Shown: one piece after another, positions 46,374 to 54,825 of the stretch
Position numbering within the stretch: position 1 is the first letter of the stretch
Layout: the number at the start of each line of letters is the position of its first letter
The notes under the pieces: model-generated
What the model was told of the DNA's origin: nothing
What the model saw: only the letters and a program-made list of their open reading frames with translations
Databases searched by the model: none
Position numbers and translations under genes: made by a program
Assembly (NCBI RefSeq): GCF_003752155.1
Contig: NZ_RJVG01000005.1
Coordinates: 266,686-330,685 of the forward strand
DNA length: 64,000 nt
DNA from: Mobilisporobacter senegalensis
Lineage (GTDB): Bacteria > Bacillota > Clostridia > Lachnospirales > Lachnospiraceae
Direction of reading: 5' to 3'

Positions 46374-46853
46374 ATGAAACCAATCGCCAGTTTTACAATT
46401 GATCATATGAAATTACTTCCTGGGGTATATGTCTCCAGAAAAGACAGCGCAGGCAATTCTGTTATAACCACCTTTGATTTAAGAATGACCAGACCTAATT
46501 TTGAACCTGTAATGAATACCGCAGAAATGCATGCAATTGAACATTTGGCAGCAACATTTTTAAGAAATCATGAAACTTATGGTTCTAATATTGTTTACTT
46601 TGGGCCAATGGGATGCAGAACAGGATTTTATCTTCTTTTGAACGGAGATTACGAATCAAAGGACATCGTTCCTTTGATGATAGAATTGTATGAATTTATT
46701 AGAGATTATGAAGGAGAAATCCCTGGTGCTGCTGCGATTAACTGTGGTAATTACCTTGACATGAACCTTGGGATGGCAAAATATCTGGCAAATAGATATT
46801 TAAGTGAAGTGTTATATGATATTGCTGAAGAAAGACTGATTTATCCGGAGTAA
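46374..46853 (+). CDS. luxS: S-ribosylhomocysteine lyase
   Basis: A 159-residue metalloenzyme that cleaves S-ribosylhomocysteine to homocysteine and DPD, the precursor of autoinducer-2. Metal ligands His53, His57 (HAIEH) and Cys124 (INCGNY) and the catalytic Cys81 (GPMGCRTGFY) are all present. GGAGG five bases before ATG 46374 sets the start; the longer frame to 46326 is unsupported. It sits alone and abuts the tail locus. Confidence 0.95.
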   Translation: MKPIASFTIDHMKLLPGVYVSRKDSAGNSVITTFDLRMTRPNFEPVMNTAEMHAIEHLAATFLRNHETYGSNIVYFGPMGCRTGFYLLLNGDYESKDIVPLMIELYEFIRDYEGEIPGAAAINCGNYLDMNLGMAKYLANRYLSEVLYDIAEERLIYPE

Positions 46854-46874
46854 AAATTATTTATTAATATCAAA

Positions 46875-46916
46875 GAAAACCCTGACCAATGAATTCTGAT
46901 CAGGGTTTTCTTTTTA
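46875..46916. terminator. Bidirectional terminator between luxS and the tail locus
   Basis: gaaaaccctga and tcagggttttc flank 14 bases, with T-run on the right. It ends luxS and, on the minus strand, the lysis genes. Confidence 0.85.
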
Positions 46917-47582
46917 TACAAATAAATCTTTTAAAGCTTTTTTAGCTAATTTCCCGTTGTTTTGAAAAGGATAGTCCTGTTTGGCTCTAAATTTATTAAC
47001 AGCCTCCCTGGTCTTTATCCCCCATATTCCATCAACGTTTAATTTTATATTTAATTTCTTGTTAAGAGCTTTCTGTATTGCTTTTGTAATATATTTATTA
47101 TTACGATTTTGCATAAAGGAAGTTGTAAAATCCCCCTTAATTTGAAAATGGGGACTATCCGGATTACAACTCCAATTGGCCCCTGCTTCAAATCCGTACT
47201 TCTCCATTGTCTGAATGATAATCTGGGTTTCTTTATCTTTCGCATTCCAAATAGCCGTCATTCTCCCATCAACCATACGTTGAGGTACAATGTCCACTGC
47301 TTTCCTTGATTTATGTACACTGTTTAAAGTCCATGTCTTCTTTGAAGCCCTGGGACAACAGTAAGCAGTTGCAAAGGTGGTATTGATTCCTTTCGCAGTC
47401 ACTTCTGATATGGTCCTTCCCTGACAGTATAAATAATTCTGCCTTTCCTGGGATCGGTAAGTTTCAACGATTAATGGGTTGACACCTTGCTTTCTTATAT
47501 CAGCCAGAGCAAGATTCAGTAATACCTGAACCAATATATTTAACTCTTTTATATCCCTGCACTGATCTGTTACTTTAGACAT
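46914..47582 (-). CDS. Endolysin: M15-family peptidoglycan peptidase with peptidoglycan-binding domain
   Basis: A protein of about 222 residues. The N-terminal domain (1-145) is a VanY/M15C-type zinc peptidase with metal-binding HKSRKAVDIVP and SPHFQ. The C-terminal 65 residues form a PG_binding_1 domain (VDGIWGIKTREAVNKFR). It would cut cell-wall peptide stems to release particles. The gene starts inside the end of the holin gene; the exact start (47582, 47588 or 47594) is uncertain because no strong ribosome site is seen. Confidence 0.88.
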   Translation of the reverse strand: MSKVTDQCRDIKELNILVQVLLNLALADIRKQGVNPLIVETYRSQERQNYLYCQGRTISEVTAKGINTTFATAYCCPRASKKTWTLNSVHKSRKAVDIVPQRMVDGRMTAIWNAKDKETQIIIQTMEKYGFEAGANWSCNPDSPHFQIKGDFTTSFMQNRNNKYITKAIQKALNKKLNIKLNVDGIWGIKTREAVNKFRAKQDYPFQNNGKLAKKALKDLFV

Positions 47583-47859
47583 TTGCATTACCATCTTTCT
47601 TACCATTAGAATCAATAAGATTCCTCATAGCTTCATATAGTCCGGTAGATGCCAACCCACTTACCATACCACCTAAAATAACAGTTGCATTCATATTTGG
47701 AATATTAACAATAATATTAACAACCGTGCCAAGGCAAAGCATTATTGCAGGTATGTATTTATTCTTAATAAAATCTAACTGTTTCATTGCATACCCAACA
47801 CATAAACAGATTCCCAAAACTACTAAGACAATGTAGTCTTGTAAAAAATTTAATTCCAT
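47575..47859 (-). CDS. Phage holin, Hol44-like
   Basis: A 94-residue membrane protein with three hydrophobic segments (about 8-24, 33-51, 60-76) and the GGMVSGLASTGLYEAM stretch typical of the Hol44 holin group in Firmicute phages. It would permeabilise the membrane so that the endolysin, whose gene overlaps its end, can reach the wall. Confidence 0.85.
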   Translation of the reverse strand: MELNFLQDYIVLVVLGICLCVGYAMKQLDFIKNKYIPAIMLCLGTVVNIIVNIPNMNATVILGGMVSGLASTGLYEAMRNLIDSNGKKDGNANV

Positions 47860-47876
47860 AATAATTCCTCATTTCT

Positions 47877-48107
47877 CTAAAAAATATTCTGTTGAACTGC
47901 ATAAAAAAAGAACCCCAGCAAACTAGTTGCTCCAAGTCCTATTAACCAATAGATTGCTTTGGTTTGATTTTCGATTTTCTCACATAGATTTTTGATCATA
48001 GTATTGGCTTCTGCCTGTGTGATTTCAAGCCGGTCTAATCTTTTGGAATGATCGTTGAGTCTCGTATCATGAACATCTAGTCTATGCTTGATTAATTCTT
48101 CATCCAT
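47877..48107 (-). CDS. XhlA-like lysis-associated protein
   Basis: A 76-residue protein with a coiled-coil N-terminal half (RLDVHDTRLNDHSKRLDRLE) and one C-terminal transmembrane helix (AIYWLIGLGATSLLGFFFY), the layout of XhlA of PBSX, which assists host lysis. It precedes the holin by 17 bases. Confidence 0.85.
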   Translation of the reverse strand: MDEELIKHRLDVHDTRLNDHSKRLDRLEITQAEANTMIKNLCEKIENQTKAIYWLIGLGATSLLGFFFYAVQQNIF

Positions 48108-48122
48108 ATGTCACCTCACATT

Positions 48123-48257
48123 TTATAAAATTTTATAGTGTGGCTTCTCCTCTTTTAAAAGCCAGTATGGGATATAATCATCCAACAGTATACTCGGTAA
48201 AGAAAGGAGAAACCCTGAAATTATATATAAAAATAGAGTCTTATGCATTTGCTTCAA
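48123..48257 (-). CDS. Small membrane protein between the fibre-side genes and xhlA
   Basis: A 44-residue frame reading MKQMHKTLFLYIISGFLLSL then PSILLDDYIPYWLL. The TTG start at 48257 is four bases after GGAGGA; ATG at 48248 is in frame. One hydrophobic segment is present. It fills the only gap in the tail operon and so is probably real. I do not recognise the family. Confidence 0.5.
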   Translation of the reverse strand: MKQMHKTLFLYIISGFLLSLPSILLDDYIPYWLLKEEKPHYKIL

Positions 48258-48266
48258 AGACTCCTC

Positions 48267-48896
48267 CTAAAATGTAATATTTACAGCCATTACATCATCC
48301 TTGGATGTGGCCGCGTTGATTTTCGCTTCCATGCTTTGTTGTTTATTTACAACCAATCGGACTACAGACTCTATTTCGAATGCCAATTGTTGCAGTTCCT
48401 GTAAAGTCCAGTCGTAGGTACATGGTTCACCTTGAACATTCCAAGATGGCTGATAATCTGTTTCTGATATAATAGCTATTTGACACATAAGAATCATCTG
48501 AGTAAGCAGAGATTGTTTTTCTTTTGTAATAGTATACTGTTTCTCAGTATTTCCGTGACAGGAAGAAACAATTGGATTCTCTTTCAGATAAACCTCCAAA
48601 TTTTCTTTGCTTTTAGCTATCTGATAAGTTTTTAGTTCTTCCAATGTACACATTTCATAATTTATTGAAGGATTAATTTTTTCTTCAATATTATTCAGTT
48701 TTCTAGCTACCTCATCGACATTCCTAAGAGTTTTTGTATGCCTAAGTATTTCATTATTTTCATCAAGAAATCCTACAATTACATCATACAAGCCAAGATC
48801 AAAATCTTCTTTGGAAATAGCTACATTATCCCCCTCTATAGGAAGAGTACTTTTTTTAACGATGACATATTTATCATTATATTTGTAATAAAACAT
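48267..48896 (-). CDS. Phage tail-fibre-associated protein, DUF4376-like
   Basis: A 209-residue soluble protein. The N-terminal part (YKYNDKYVIVKKSTLPIEGD) is like small fibre-assembly proteins; the C-terminal half (ITKEKQSLLTQMIL, then WTLQELQQLAFEIE) matches the DUF4376-type pattern found just after tail fibre genes. It lies 18 bases after the fibre gene. It may be a fibre chaperone. Confidence 0.7.
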   Translation of the reverse strand: MFYYKYNDKYVIVKKSTLPIEGDNVAISKEDFDLGLYDVIVGFLDENNEILRHTKTLRNVDEVARKLNNIEEKINPSINYEMCTLEELKTYQIAKSKENLEVYLKENPIVSSCHGNTEKQYTITKEKQSLLTQMILMCQIAIISETDYQPSWNVQGEPCTYDWTLQELQQLAFEIESVVRLVVNKQQSMEAKINAATSKDDVMAVNITF

Positions 48897-48914
48897 TTAA
48901 ATTTCCTCCTTTCA

Positions 48915-51011
48915 TTAAGGGAAATATTGAATTGCGTATGTATCACTATTGGTAGGAAACCCTAAAGATTTAATTAGTGTGAAATTCATTGTAAAAGTTG
49001 ATTCGTTCACTGATACTGCGTAAATATATACATCTCCTGTTGCAACTGAAATAGCAAGTCTTGTCCCATCAGAATTAAAATCAAATACTGCGGAATGTGA
49101 TGAGTTCTTACCAAGTAATCCTGAAATTGAATATGGTCTTCCTTGTATATAATTATAAAGAAAATAATAAGGTGAATTAGGATATCCTGTAGTAAGAATA
49201 AAACCTGTATTGGAAATTGCCACACCACAAGGGTATATAGTACTGGTAATATCTGCGTTATGAGTTGTTTCTCTTTCTAGAGTTACTGTTCTATTTGATT
49301 CATTAAATGTATATACACTTAAATTATAACGCGATGGTAATCCGGTAAGAGAGACTATTCTGCTATAGTTTTTATTAAATTTTACTATAAAAGGATATCC
49401 CACACCATACTTAACAGAACCATTGTGACTATAACTCCCATCAGTATTTTTGTAATATGCGTATATACTCCCTTGGCTAGAGCCACTTGCAGCTGCGCTA
49501 TATACAATCATTGTTCCCGCATAATTCATAGAAATACTAAATATCGAATTAGTATAACCAATGCTAAAATATGTTAACTGTACAAAAGTATTACCATTGT
49601 TCTTGAAAATAATAATTACATAATCGTTATTACCATTATTCCTATACAGTGAAGCTACAGTATTACCATCTCCTGATATAGTCGTTATGCTAACAGAATT
49701 ATAGGTTAAACCTCCTAAATTAACAGAAGATGGTACATCCCAGAAAGAAGAGTATACGTCTCCAATTCTTTGAAAGACTATATTGTAGTGTGCAAGATAT
49801 CTACCATCACTTGAATAAGTCGTATTAGAACTATAGGTAGAACCTTGGGCAAGTGTTGTGACATTTCTAACATAGGTATCACTAGAAACATTACATATTG
49901 ATAATCCATATCCAGGACCGCTGCCACCTTTAGCTATAGCTAAGTATGAACCTTTTTGTGATATTAATTTCCATGAATTCCCATCCCACATATGTGCTGT
50001 TTCAACATCTAGTAACCCACCAAGCTTAGAATATACCATAGGTCTTCTTAACATTACACTCGTTGAAATATCTCCAGATATATTACTGACTAACCAGTCT
50101 GCAGATGAATCATCTATTTCTGATGTAGAGACTATTACTGACTTATTATCCGTAGTTTTAATAGAGTGTGAAATACTTTCTTTTCTAAGTGTTGTATCAC
50201 CTACTACAAACATAAGTGTCCCATCTGCTACCCCTGCGGTAAATGCATCTACTATTTGAATCTTACTAAATGTAGCCGAACTCTTAACCCAAATATGACC
50301 ATTTTTAACAGCAGTAGGTTGAGATTCTTGTATTGACAATGGAAAATTGTAAAACCCAGGAGTAGCCATTGAACCTGCTACACCATAGATGGATACACCA
50401 CTTTTTATATTTGACGATATTAAGGCTGGTTCTGCACTTTGCAACTTATCGGTAGTAACTTTTATTTCTCCATCTCCAGCTCCTCCCTTTTGATATCCTT
50501 TTTCTGGATATACAGCTAAGGCTCCATCTGCCCATTTGGCAATGCCTGATGGTGTTCTTATTCCTGTAAGTATTGGTATATTACCTATCAATCCTGTATC
50601 ATTATCGTTGCTGAATGTCTTTCCCGCTAGTACATGGTCAGCGGTTGCATTTCCCTCTGCACTAGCTTTGATAAAAAAACAGTCACCAGCTTCATCATAC
50701 CAAATTGTAACTGCTTTACCTGCAATAAGAGTAGGGGCAGCGGTTGTTCCTGGTTTGTATAACTTCTTACCATTTATAGTAGTTGATGCTCCTCCATTCC
50801 CTGATATTACTTTAAAGGTTTTGCCAGCTCCATCTTCCAAAATGACATCCGATAAAATAATGGCTGTAGCTGTTCCCCCTGCTGATTCAAACTTTCCGGT
50901 ATTCCCTAATACTTTATCAATCTTATCAAAGTTATTATTCAGTCCGTCAATACTTATGTATTCATTATTCTGTTGCTTTTCTAAATTATAATTTTTTGTA
51001 TATTTTGCCAT
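48915..51011 (-). CDS. Tail fibre / receptor-binding protein with C-terminal propeller-like repeats
   Basis: A 698-residue protein. The N-terminal 40 residues (YNLEKQQNNEYISIDGLNNNF) are typical of baseplate-attached fibres of PBSX-like phages. A Gly/Ala/Thr-rich shaft covers about 40-330. The C-terminal 350 residues contain at least six spaced repeats ending in S-x-D/N-G-x-x-L/I, for example SSDGRYLAHY, SGDGNTVASLY, NYAGTMIVY, SNTGFILTTGY and NSDGTRLAIS, which suggests a beta-propeller tip for receptor binding. This domain probably sets the target range. Structure is inferred. Confidence 0.8.
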   Translation of the reverse strand: MAKYTKNYNLEKQQNNEYISIDGLNNNFDKIDKVLGNTGKFESAGGTATAIILSDVILEDGAGKTFKVISGNGGASTTINGKKLYKPGTTAAPTLIAGKAVTIWYDEAGDCFFIKASAEGNATADHVLAGKTFSNDNDTGLIGNIPILTGIRTPSGIAKWADGALAVYPEKGYQKGGAGDGEIKVTTDKLQSAEPALISSNIKSGVSIYGVAGSMATPGFYNFPLSIQESQPTAVKNGHIWVKSSATFSKIQIVDAFTAGVADGTLMFVVGDTTLRKESISHSIKTTDNKSVIVSTSEIDDSSADWLVSNISGDISTSVMLRRPMVYSKLGGLLDVETAHMWDGNSWKLISQKGSYLAIAKGGSGPGYGLSICNVSSDTYVRNVTTLAQGSTYSSNTTYSSDGRYLAHYNIVFQRIGDVYSSFWDVPSSVNLGGLTYNSVSITTISGDGNTVASLYRNNGNNDYVIIIFKNNGNTFVQLTYFSIGYTNSIFSISMNYAGTMIVYSAAASGSSQGSIYAYYKNTDGSYSHNGSVKYGVGYPFIVKFNKNYSRIVSLTGLPSRYNLSVYTFNESNRTVTLERETTHNADITSTIYPCGVAISNTGFILTTGYPNSPYYFLYNYIQGRPYSISGLLGKNSSHSAVFDFNSDGTRLAISVATGDVYIYAVSVNESTFTMNFTLIKSLGFPTNSDTYAIQYFP

Positions 51012-51015
51012 TTCA

Positions 51016-51543
51016 TCACCTCGATCTTAATTGTTCCCATGTATAAGCATTTGCTTCATTCCATGTCATGTTAGCTACATCTTTCCAAGTATTATACACA
51101 TATTCAAATGTAAAAGATAAGTGAGCGGGCTTAATTTCCTCAATGGTTAATTTCAAATCAGCCATATTAGGAGGCAGCCCTTTTGTACCCACAAACTTTA
51201 CACGAAAACTATAGTCAGATGGGTTTTCAATTATCTCAACCTCGCCATTGGAATAGGACGTTGCAACCTCTTTTATCATCTGCTTCGTGACTGTACCGGT
51301 TCCTCTTGCCCTTGCTATGATTCGTTCTCGCCGAAATTCTTTTGACTTGGTCACATCTACCGTAAGTCCATAAATTTTTTCGTATCTGCTTAACAGATCT
51401 GTTGCCGTACTGACAAAGCATTGGTCAATGGTTTCATTAAAGTCAGCCGCAACATGGTTGATTTTATTGCTAAGGATTCCTTGTAATTCTTCCATTGTAT
51501 TATTATCATCATAGACCGGAGGCAGTAATTCCATTAAATTCAT
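51016..51543 (-). CDS. YmfQ/DUF2313-type tail protein
   Basis: A 175-residue baseplate wedge protein of the DUF2313 family (XkdU-like): LLPPVYDDN at the N-terminus and RRERIIARARGTGTVTKQMI in the middle. It connects fibre and baseplate in PBSX-like tails. It is placed, as usual, between baseplate J and the fibre gene. Confidence 0.88.
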   Translation of the reverse strand: MNLMELLPPVYDDNNTMEELQGILSNKINHVAADFNETIDQCFVSTATDLLSRYEKIYGLTVDVTKSKEFRRERIIARARGTGTVTKQMIKEVATSYSNGEVEIIENPSDYSFRVKFVGTKGLPPNMADLKLTIEEIKPAHLSFTFEYVYNTWKDVANMTWNEANAYTWEQLRSR

Positions 51544-52563
51544 CTATACCACCTCCGCTAATGTAATAGCACCTAAAATTGGCATGTCTGTTTCTCCTAT
51601 GGTAATGTTAGCTGTTCCTCCATCTATTAATAATGAATTATAGTCTTTCACTCCCGGAGTTGATAACAGGATACTTCCAATCTTTGCGAAACTTACACTG
51701 TAAGTCTCGAATACTAACTCTCTAAAATAATCTGCTAATGCTGATGTAAATGCAGCTACTGTATCCTCATAGGTCTGTGTTCCATCCAAAACTATATTGG
51801 CAGTAATTCCAATTACTTTTTCGCCCGGGCTGTCTACTGTAACATTTGCTCCTATTGGACGTACCTTCTCAATATAATCATAAACTGCTGTCTCCAAAGT
51901 CTGATCAATTTCCATATTACTATCTACGATCAATATTTTTACTGTACCATTCCCATTCCATAGTGGAAATACTTTTGCATCACCAACACCTGGAACTAAT
52001 AATGCCCACTCACGGTAATTAAATGTATTTCCACTTGTACTAGGTCTTCTCAGATAATTAAAGAACCGTTCACGCAGATTATGATCTGATTCTTCATCTG
52101 CACCACTTGCAATAATATCTGTCAGAGTTGCCGTAACACCATTTACATTTTCAATGGCTTCTAATGGACCACTATATGTATTTCCAATTTCACCATGCTG
52201 TTCACAAGCTGCACTATATGTATTGGTATCTAATAATTCTTCGACCACATAAATGGTATCATTGAAACTCCATCTCGAACCAACTGGAATTTCTCCATTG
52301 GTTACTATTTTTCTGATTGCATGAGTCGCCTCTTTACGGGTAATTCCATAATCAGCTACAACACGATCAAGATATTCACCAACTGCAGTATCCCCGGATA
52401 CCAGATCAATAAAATTATCCAATTGAACATAAGTTTCAGCAATCTTATAGACACAAGGAGCAATCGCTCTCATGATCAGACTGCCTTCCTGTTTATCAAT
52501 GTCTTCTGTAATCATACCCAATGCTTCCTCTAACAAGTTCTCATATGTTCTGTCTTCAAACAT
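51544..52563 (-). CDS. xkdT: Baseplate J / gp47 family protein
   Basis: A 339-residue baseplate wedge protein. The order DNFIDLVSGDTAVGEYLDRV, GNTYSGPLEAIENVNGV and RERFFNYLRRPSTSGN is characteristic of the J/gp47 family (XkdT). It overlaps xkdS upstream by eight bases. Confidence 0.93.
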   Translation of the reverse strand: MFEDRTYENLLEEALGMITEDIDKQEGSLIMRAIAPCVYKIAETYVQLDNFIDLVSGDTAVGEYLDRVVADYGITRKEATHAIRKIVTNGEIPVGSRWSFNDTIYVVEELLDTNTYSAACEQHGEIGNTYSGPLEAIENVNGVTATLTDIIASGADEESDHNLRERFFNYLRRPSTSGNTFNYREWALLVPGVGDAKVFPLWNGNGTVKILIVDSNMEIDQTLETAVYDYIEKVRPIGANVTVDSPGEKVIGITANIVLDGTQTYEDTVAAFTSALADYFRELVFETYSVSFAKIGSILLSTPGVKDYNSLLIDGGTANITIGETDMPILGAITLAEVV

Positions 52564-52954
52564 CTATTCTCACCTCCCCAAAGAGTGTATTTGCAGTAAA
52601 TGAAATGGATAATTTGTCGTATTCTGATTTTACATTAAAGTCTGAAATACCAGTTATATATTGATTCATCATTAAGCAATCTTCCACCATACGTTTTGCT
52701 TCCATTTCTAAATACTCCTGTGTATAGGCGTGTCCGATCAAATCCTCTATTTCGCTGCCATAATCCCAGGAAAATATATTATATTTGTATCGACTGGTTT
52801 TAAGAGCGTTATAGATCCAAATCTTTATGGCTTCAACACCCTCTACAATCTTACCTGTAAATTTCCCTGTATCTAAGTTGATACCATATTCTTTAGGGAC
52901 TTTTATCACTTCTTCCGCCGACACCTGACCATCTGTTTCGAAAGGAAAACTCAT
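52556..52954 (-). CDS. xkdS: XkdS-like baseplate protein (DUF2634)
   Basis: A 132-residue protein of the gp25-like lysozyme-fold group (DUF2634): TGKIVEGVEAIKIWIYNAL and YNIFSWDYGSEIEDLIGH are typical. It is a baseplate wedge component and lies between xkdR-like and xkdT genes in the standard order. Confidence 0.9.
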   Translation of the reverse strand: MSFPFETDGQVSAEEVIKVPKEYGINLDTGKFTGKIVEGVEAIKIWIYNALKTSRYKYNIFSWDYGSEIEDLIGHAYTQEYLEMEAKRMVEDCLMMNQYITGISDFNVKSEYDKLSISFTANTLFGEVRIDV

Positions 52955-53221
52955 TTATACCACCCTTCCAATAACTACATATTTTGTTTCATCTAATTTC
53001 ATTAAAATAACCATATCTCCTTTTTCCAGAGGCTTTATAAAAGTTTCTGGATCTATATACCACCCTGTTACTAAATGTTGTGAAATAAATAAATCATCTT
53101 TCTCTAATTTAAGATTATTTAGATAACATGAATTCGAACTTTCCATAGTAACAAGGAAAACATTATTAGAAGTGCTGCCCGTATTTCTCATGATCTTAAT
53201 TAATTTTTCATATCCATTCAT
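52955..53221 (-). CDS. XkdR-like protein (DUF2577-like)
   Basis: An 88-residue protein with an OB-like beta pattern (VTGWYIDPETF, LEKGDMVILMKLDETKYVVIGRVV in part). Position between xkdQ and xkdS matches XkdR. The sequence match itself is modest. Confidence 0.7.
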   Translation of the reverse strand: MNGYEKLIKIMRNTGSTSNNVFLVTMESSNSCYLNNLKLEKDDLFISQHLVTGWYIDPETFIKPLEKGDMVILMKLDETKYVVIGRVV

Positions 53222-53227
53222 ACTTCA

Positions 53228-54196
53228 TTACTCCTTTACCTCCATGATATTTTTAAAGGTCAGATCTAAATTCATGGTATGATTTCCATTTTCGAAACTA
53301 TGGGAATCCTGTTCAATCCAAAATGTACCTTTCAGTCCAGTCAATGAATCATAAATTGCAATGCCAAATCCACTGATGCAGCTGATATTTCCAATCGCTT
53401 GTAAACTTGCAGTTTTGTCGATACCAACCAGCATATTTTTAGCAGCTTTTGTTCCATTCTCTCCGTCCTCTTTTGTATAAATATCCTGAAAGATCCCAAA
53501 TTGTTTCACCCAATCATCATTTTTTACTTCACCGATCTGTTTCCCTTTGTCATCATATATTTTGATCTGATTTACCATAGAGTCAAGAGATTCTGTGTAA
53601 CTGGAACTTAAAATATTAACTTCATCACTAAGAATAAAATCTTTAATAATCTCCCCTTTTTCAATTACATATAACTTCCGGCCAGACATAATCGGCATAT
53701 ACTTTTTACCATTCATCTTATGTGCTTTTGTATAGGCTTTTAAAATAATGTCATAATAGCTTGAACTGTCGATGAGCATACTTTTTATATTTACGTTGGT
53801 GGCTGCAATGGTACCTGTTTCAATTTTTAATTCATTGCATATTTTCTTCGTAATCATTTCAGGTGTAACATTTTTAAAGTTATAAGAACCATTGCTCCTT
53901 AGTAAATGATTAAGATCATCGTATCCGCTATATGTAATCGTTCCGGTTTCATTATTTCTCTCCCGGTTATACACCATGATATCAATAAGTAATCTGCTAT
54001 CATCATAATATAGCCTGATCCTGTCTCCCAGATTGATATTTGGATCTGAAATGTTTTTATCGAAAGGTGAATTAAGAACTGATATATCCAATGTTCTTGA
54101 TGCCTGTCCGGCTGACCCTCCCCAGTTTATCGTTGAGACAAAATCTGTGATATCATTCACACTTCCATCCGATTGTTTCACCCATTTTATTTTCAT
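53228..54196 (-). CDS. xkdQ: XkdQ/YqbQ-like tail hub protein
   Basis: A 322-residue protein of the gpD/gp27-like hub family. The pattern TLDISVLNSPFDKN, GDRIRLYYDD and YSGYDDLNHLLRSNGSYNF is typical. It would form the central baseplate hub. It overlaps xkdP by four bases (ATGA). Confidence 0.88.
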   Translation of the reverse strand: MKIKWVKQSDGSVNDITDFVSTINWGGSAGQASRTLDISVLNSPFDKNISDPNINLGDRIRLYYDDSRLLIDIMVYNRERNNETGTITYSGYDDLNHLLRSNGSYNFKNVTPEMITKKICNELKIETGTIAATNVNIKSMLIDSSSYYDIILKAYTKAHKMNGKKYMPIMSGRKLYVIEKGEIIKDFILSDEVNILSSSYTESLDSMVNQIKIYDDKGKQIGEVKNDDWVKQFGIFQDIYTKEDGENGTKAAKNMLVGIDKTASLQAIGNISCISGFGIAIYDSLTGLKGTFWIEQDSHSFENGNHTMNLDLTFKNIMEVKE

Positions 54197-54825
54197 GCCT
54201 TAATCACCAACTTTTGACCTGCCTGTATCAGATTCGGATTGGCTATATTATTTTGATTTGCAATTGCATAACAATTTGAACCATTTCCTGTCAGCCTTTT
54301 TGCAATGCTGTATAGAGTATCACCTTTCTTTACAATGTAGGTGGTTGTTTTAACTGTTTTCGTTATTCTTTTGGTATCATTAACCGTTAACTTTGTACTC
54401 TTTTTATCAGCATTTACTTTTTGCTCCGCAACTATTTCAGGTTTTCTATATTCTTTTAACTCTAAAGTATAATATACATCTCCTGTGCTATCCTGTTCTG
54501 AATGAGTAAAAGATTCTATAGTCATTGGCATATTAATATTTGCATCTGTAATCGAAATTTTTACAGGGTTGTTCATCCAGGACTTAATTAATTCAATACA
54601 TTCATATGGACCAGGAAAACCTGTATATTGTACAAATCCATATTCCCGATTAGGGAAAAAAGAAGAAAGAGAAAGTGTTTTTAACCCTCTCTTTCCAATG
54701 ATATTTATCTCTCCCTTTGATGTAACATTAACTGTTGAATTCTGCTGCACATTCTGAACTTCAAAACCGGAAGGCAGTACAGGCAGTCTTAAACTTTCAT
54801 TATCTTGCTGTAACCAAATCTCCAT
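54193..54825 (-). CDS. xkdP: XkdP-like LysM-domain tail protein
   Basis: A 210-residue protein with an N-terminal FF-like phage domain (GEINIIGKRGLKTLSLSSFFP) and a C-terminal LysM domain (YIVKKGDTLYSIAKRL, NPNLIQAGQKLVI). It sits at the tube-baseplate junction and may hold the wall-contacting module. The start overlaps the tape-measure stop by one base. Confidence 0.9.
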   Translation of the reverse strand: MEIWLQQDNESLRLPVLPSGFEVQNVQQNSTVNVTSKGEINIIGKRGLKTLSLSSFFPNREYGFVQYTGFPGPYECIELIKSWMNNPVKISITDANINMPMTIESFTHSEQDSTGDVYYTLELKEYRKPEIVAEQKVNADKKSTKLTVNDTKRITKTVKTTTYIVKKGDTLYSIAKRLTGNGSNCYAIANQNNIANPNLIQAGQKLVIKA

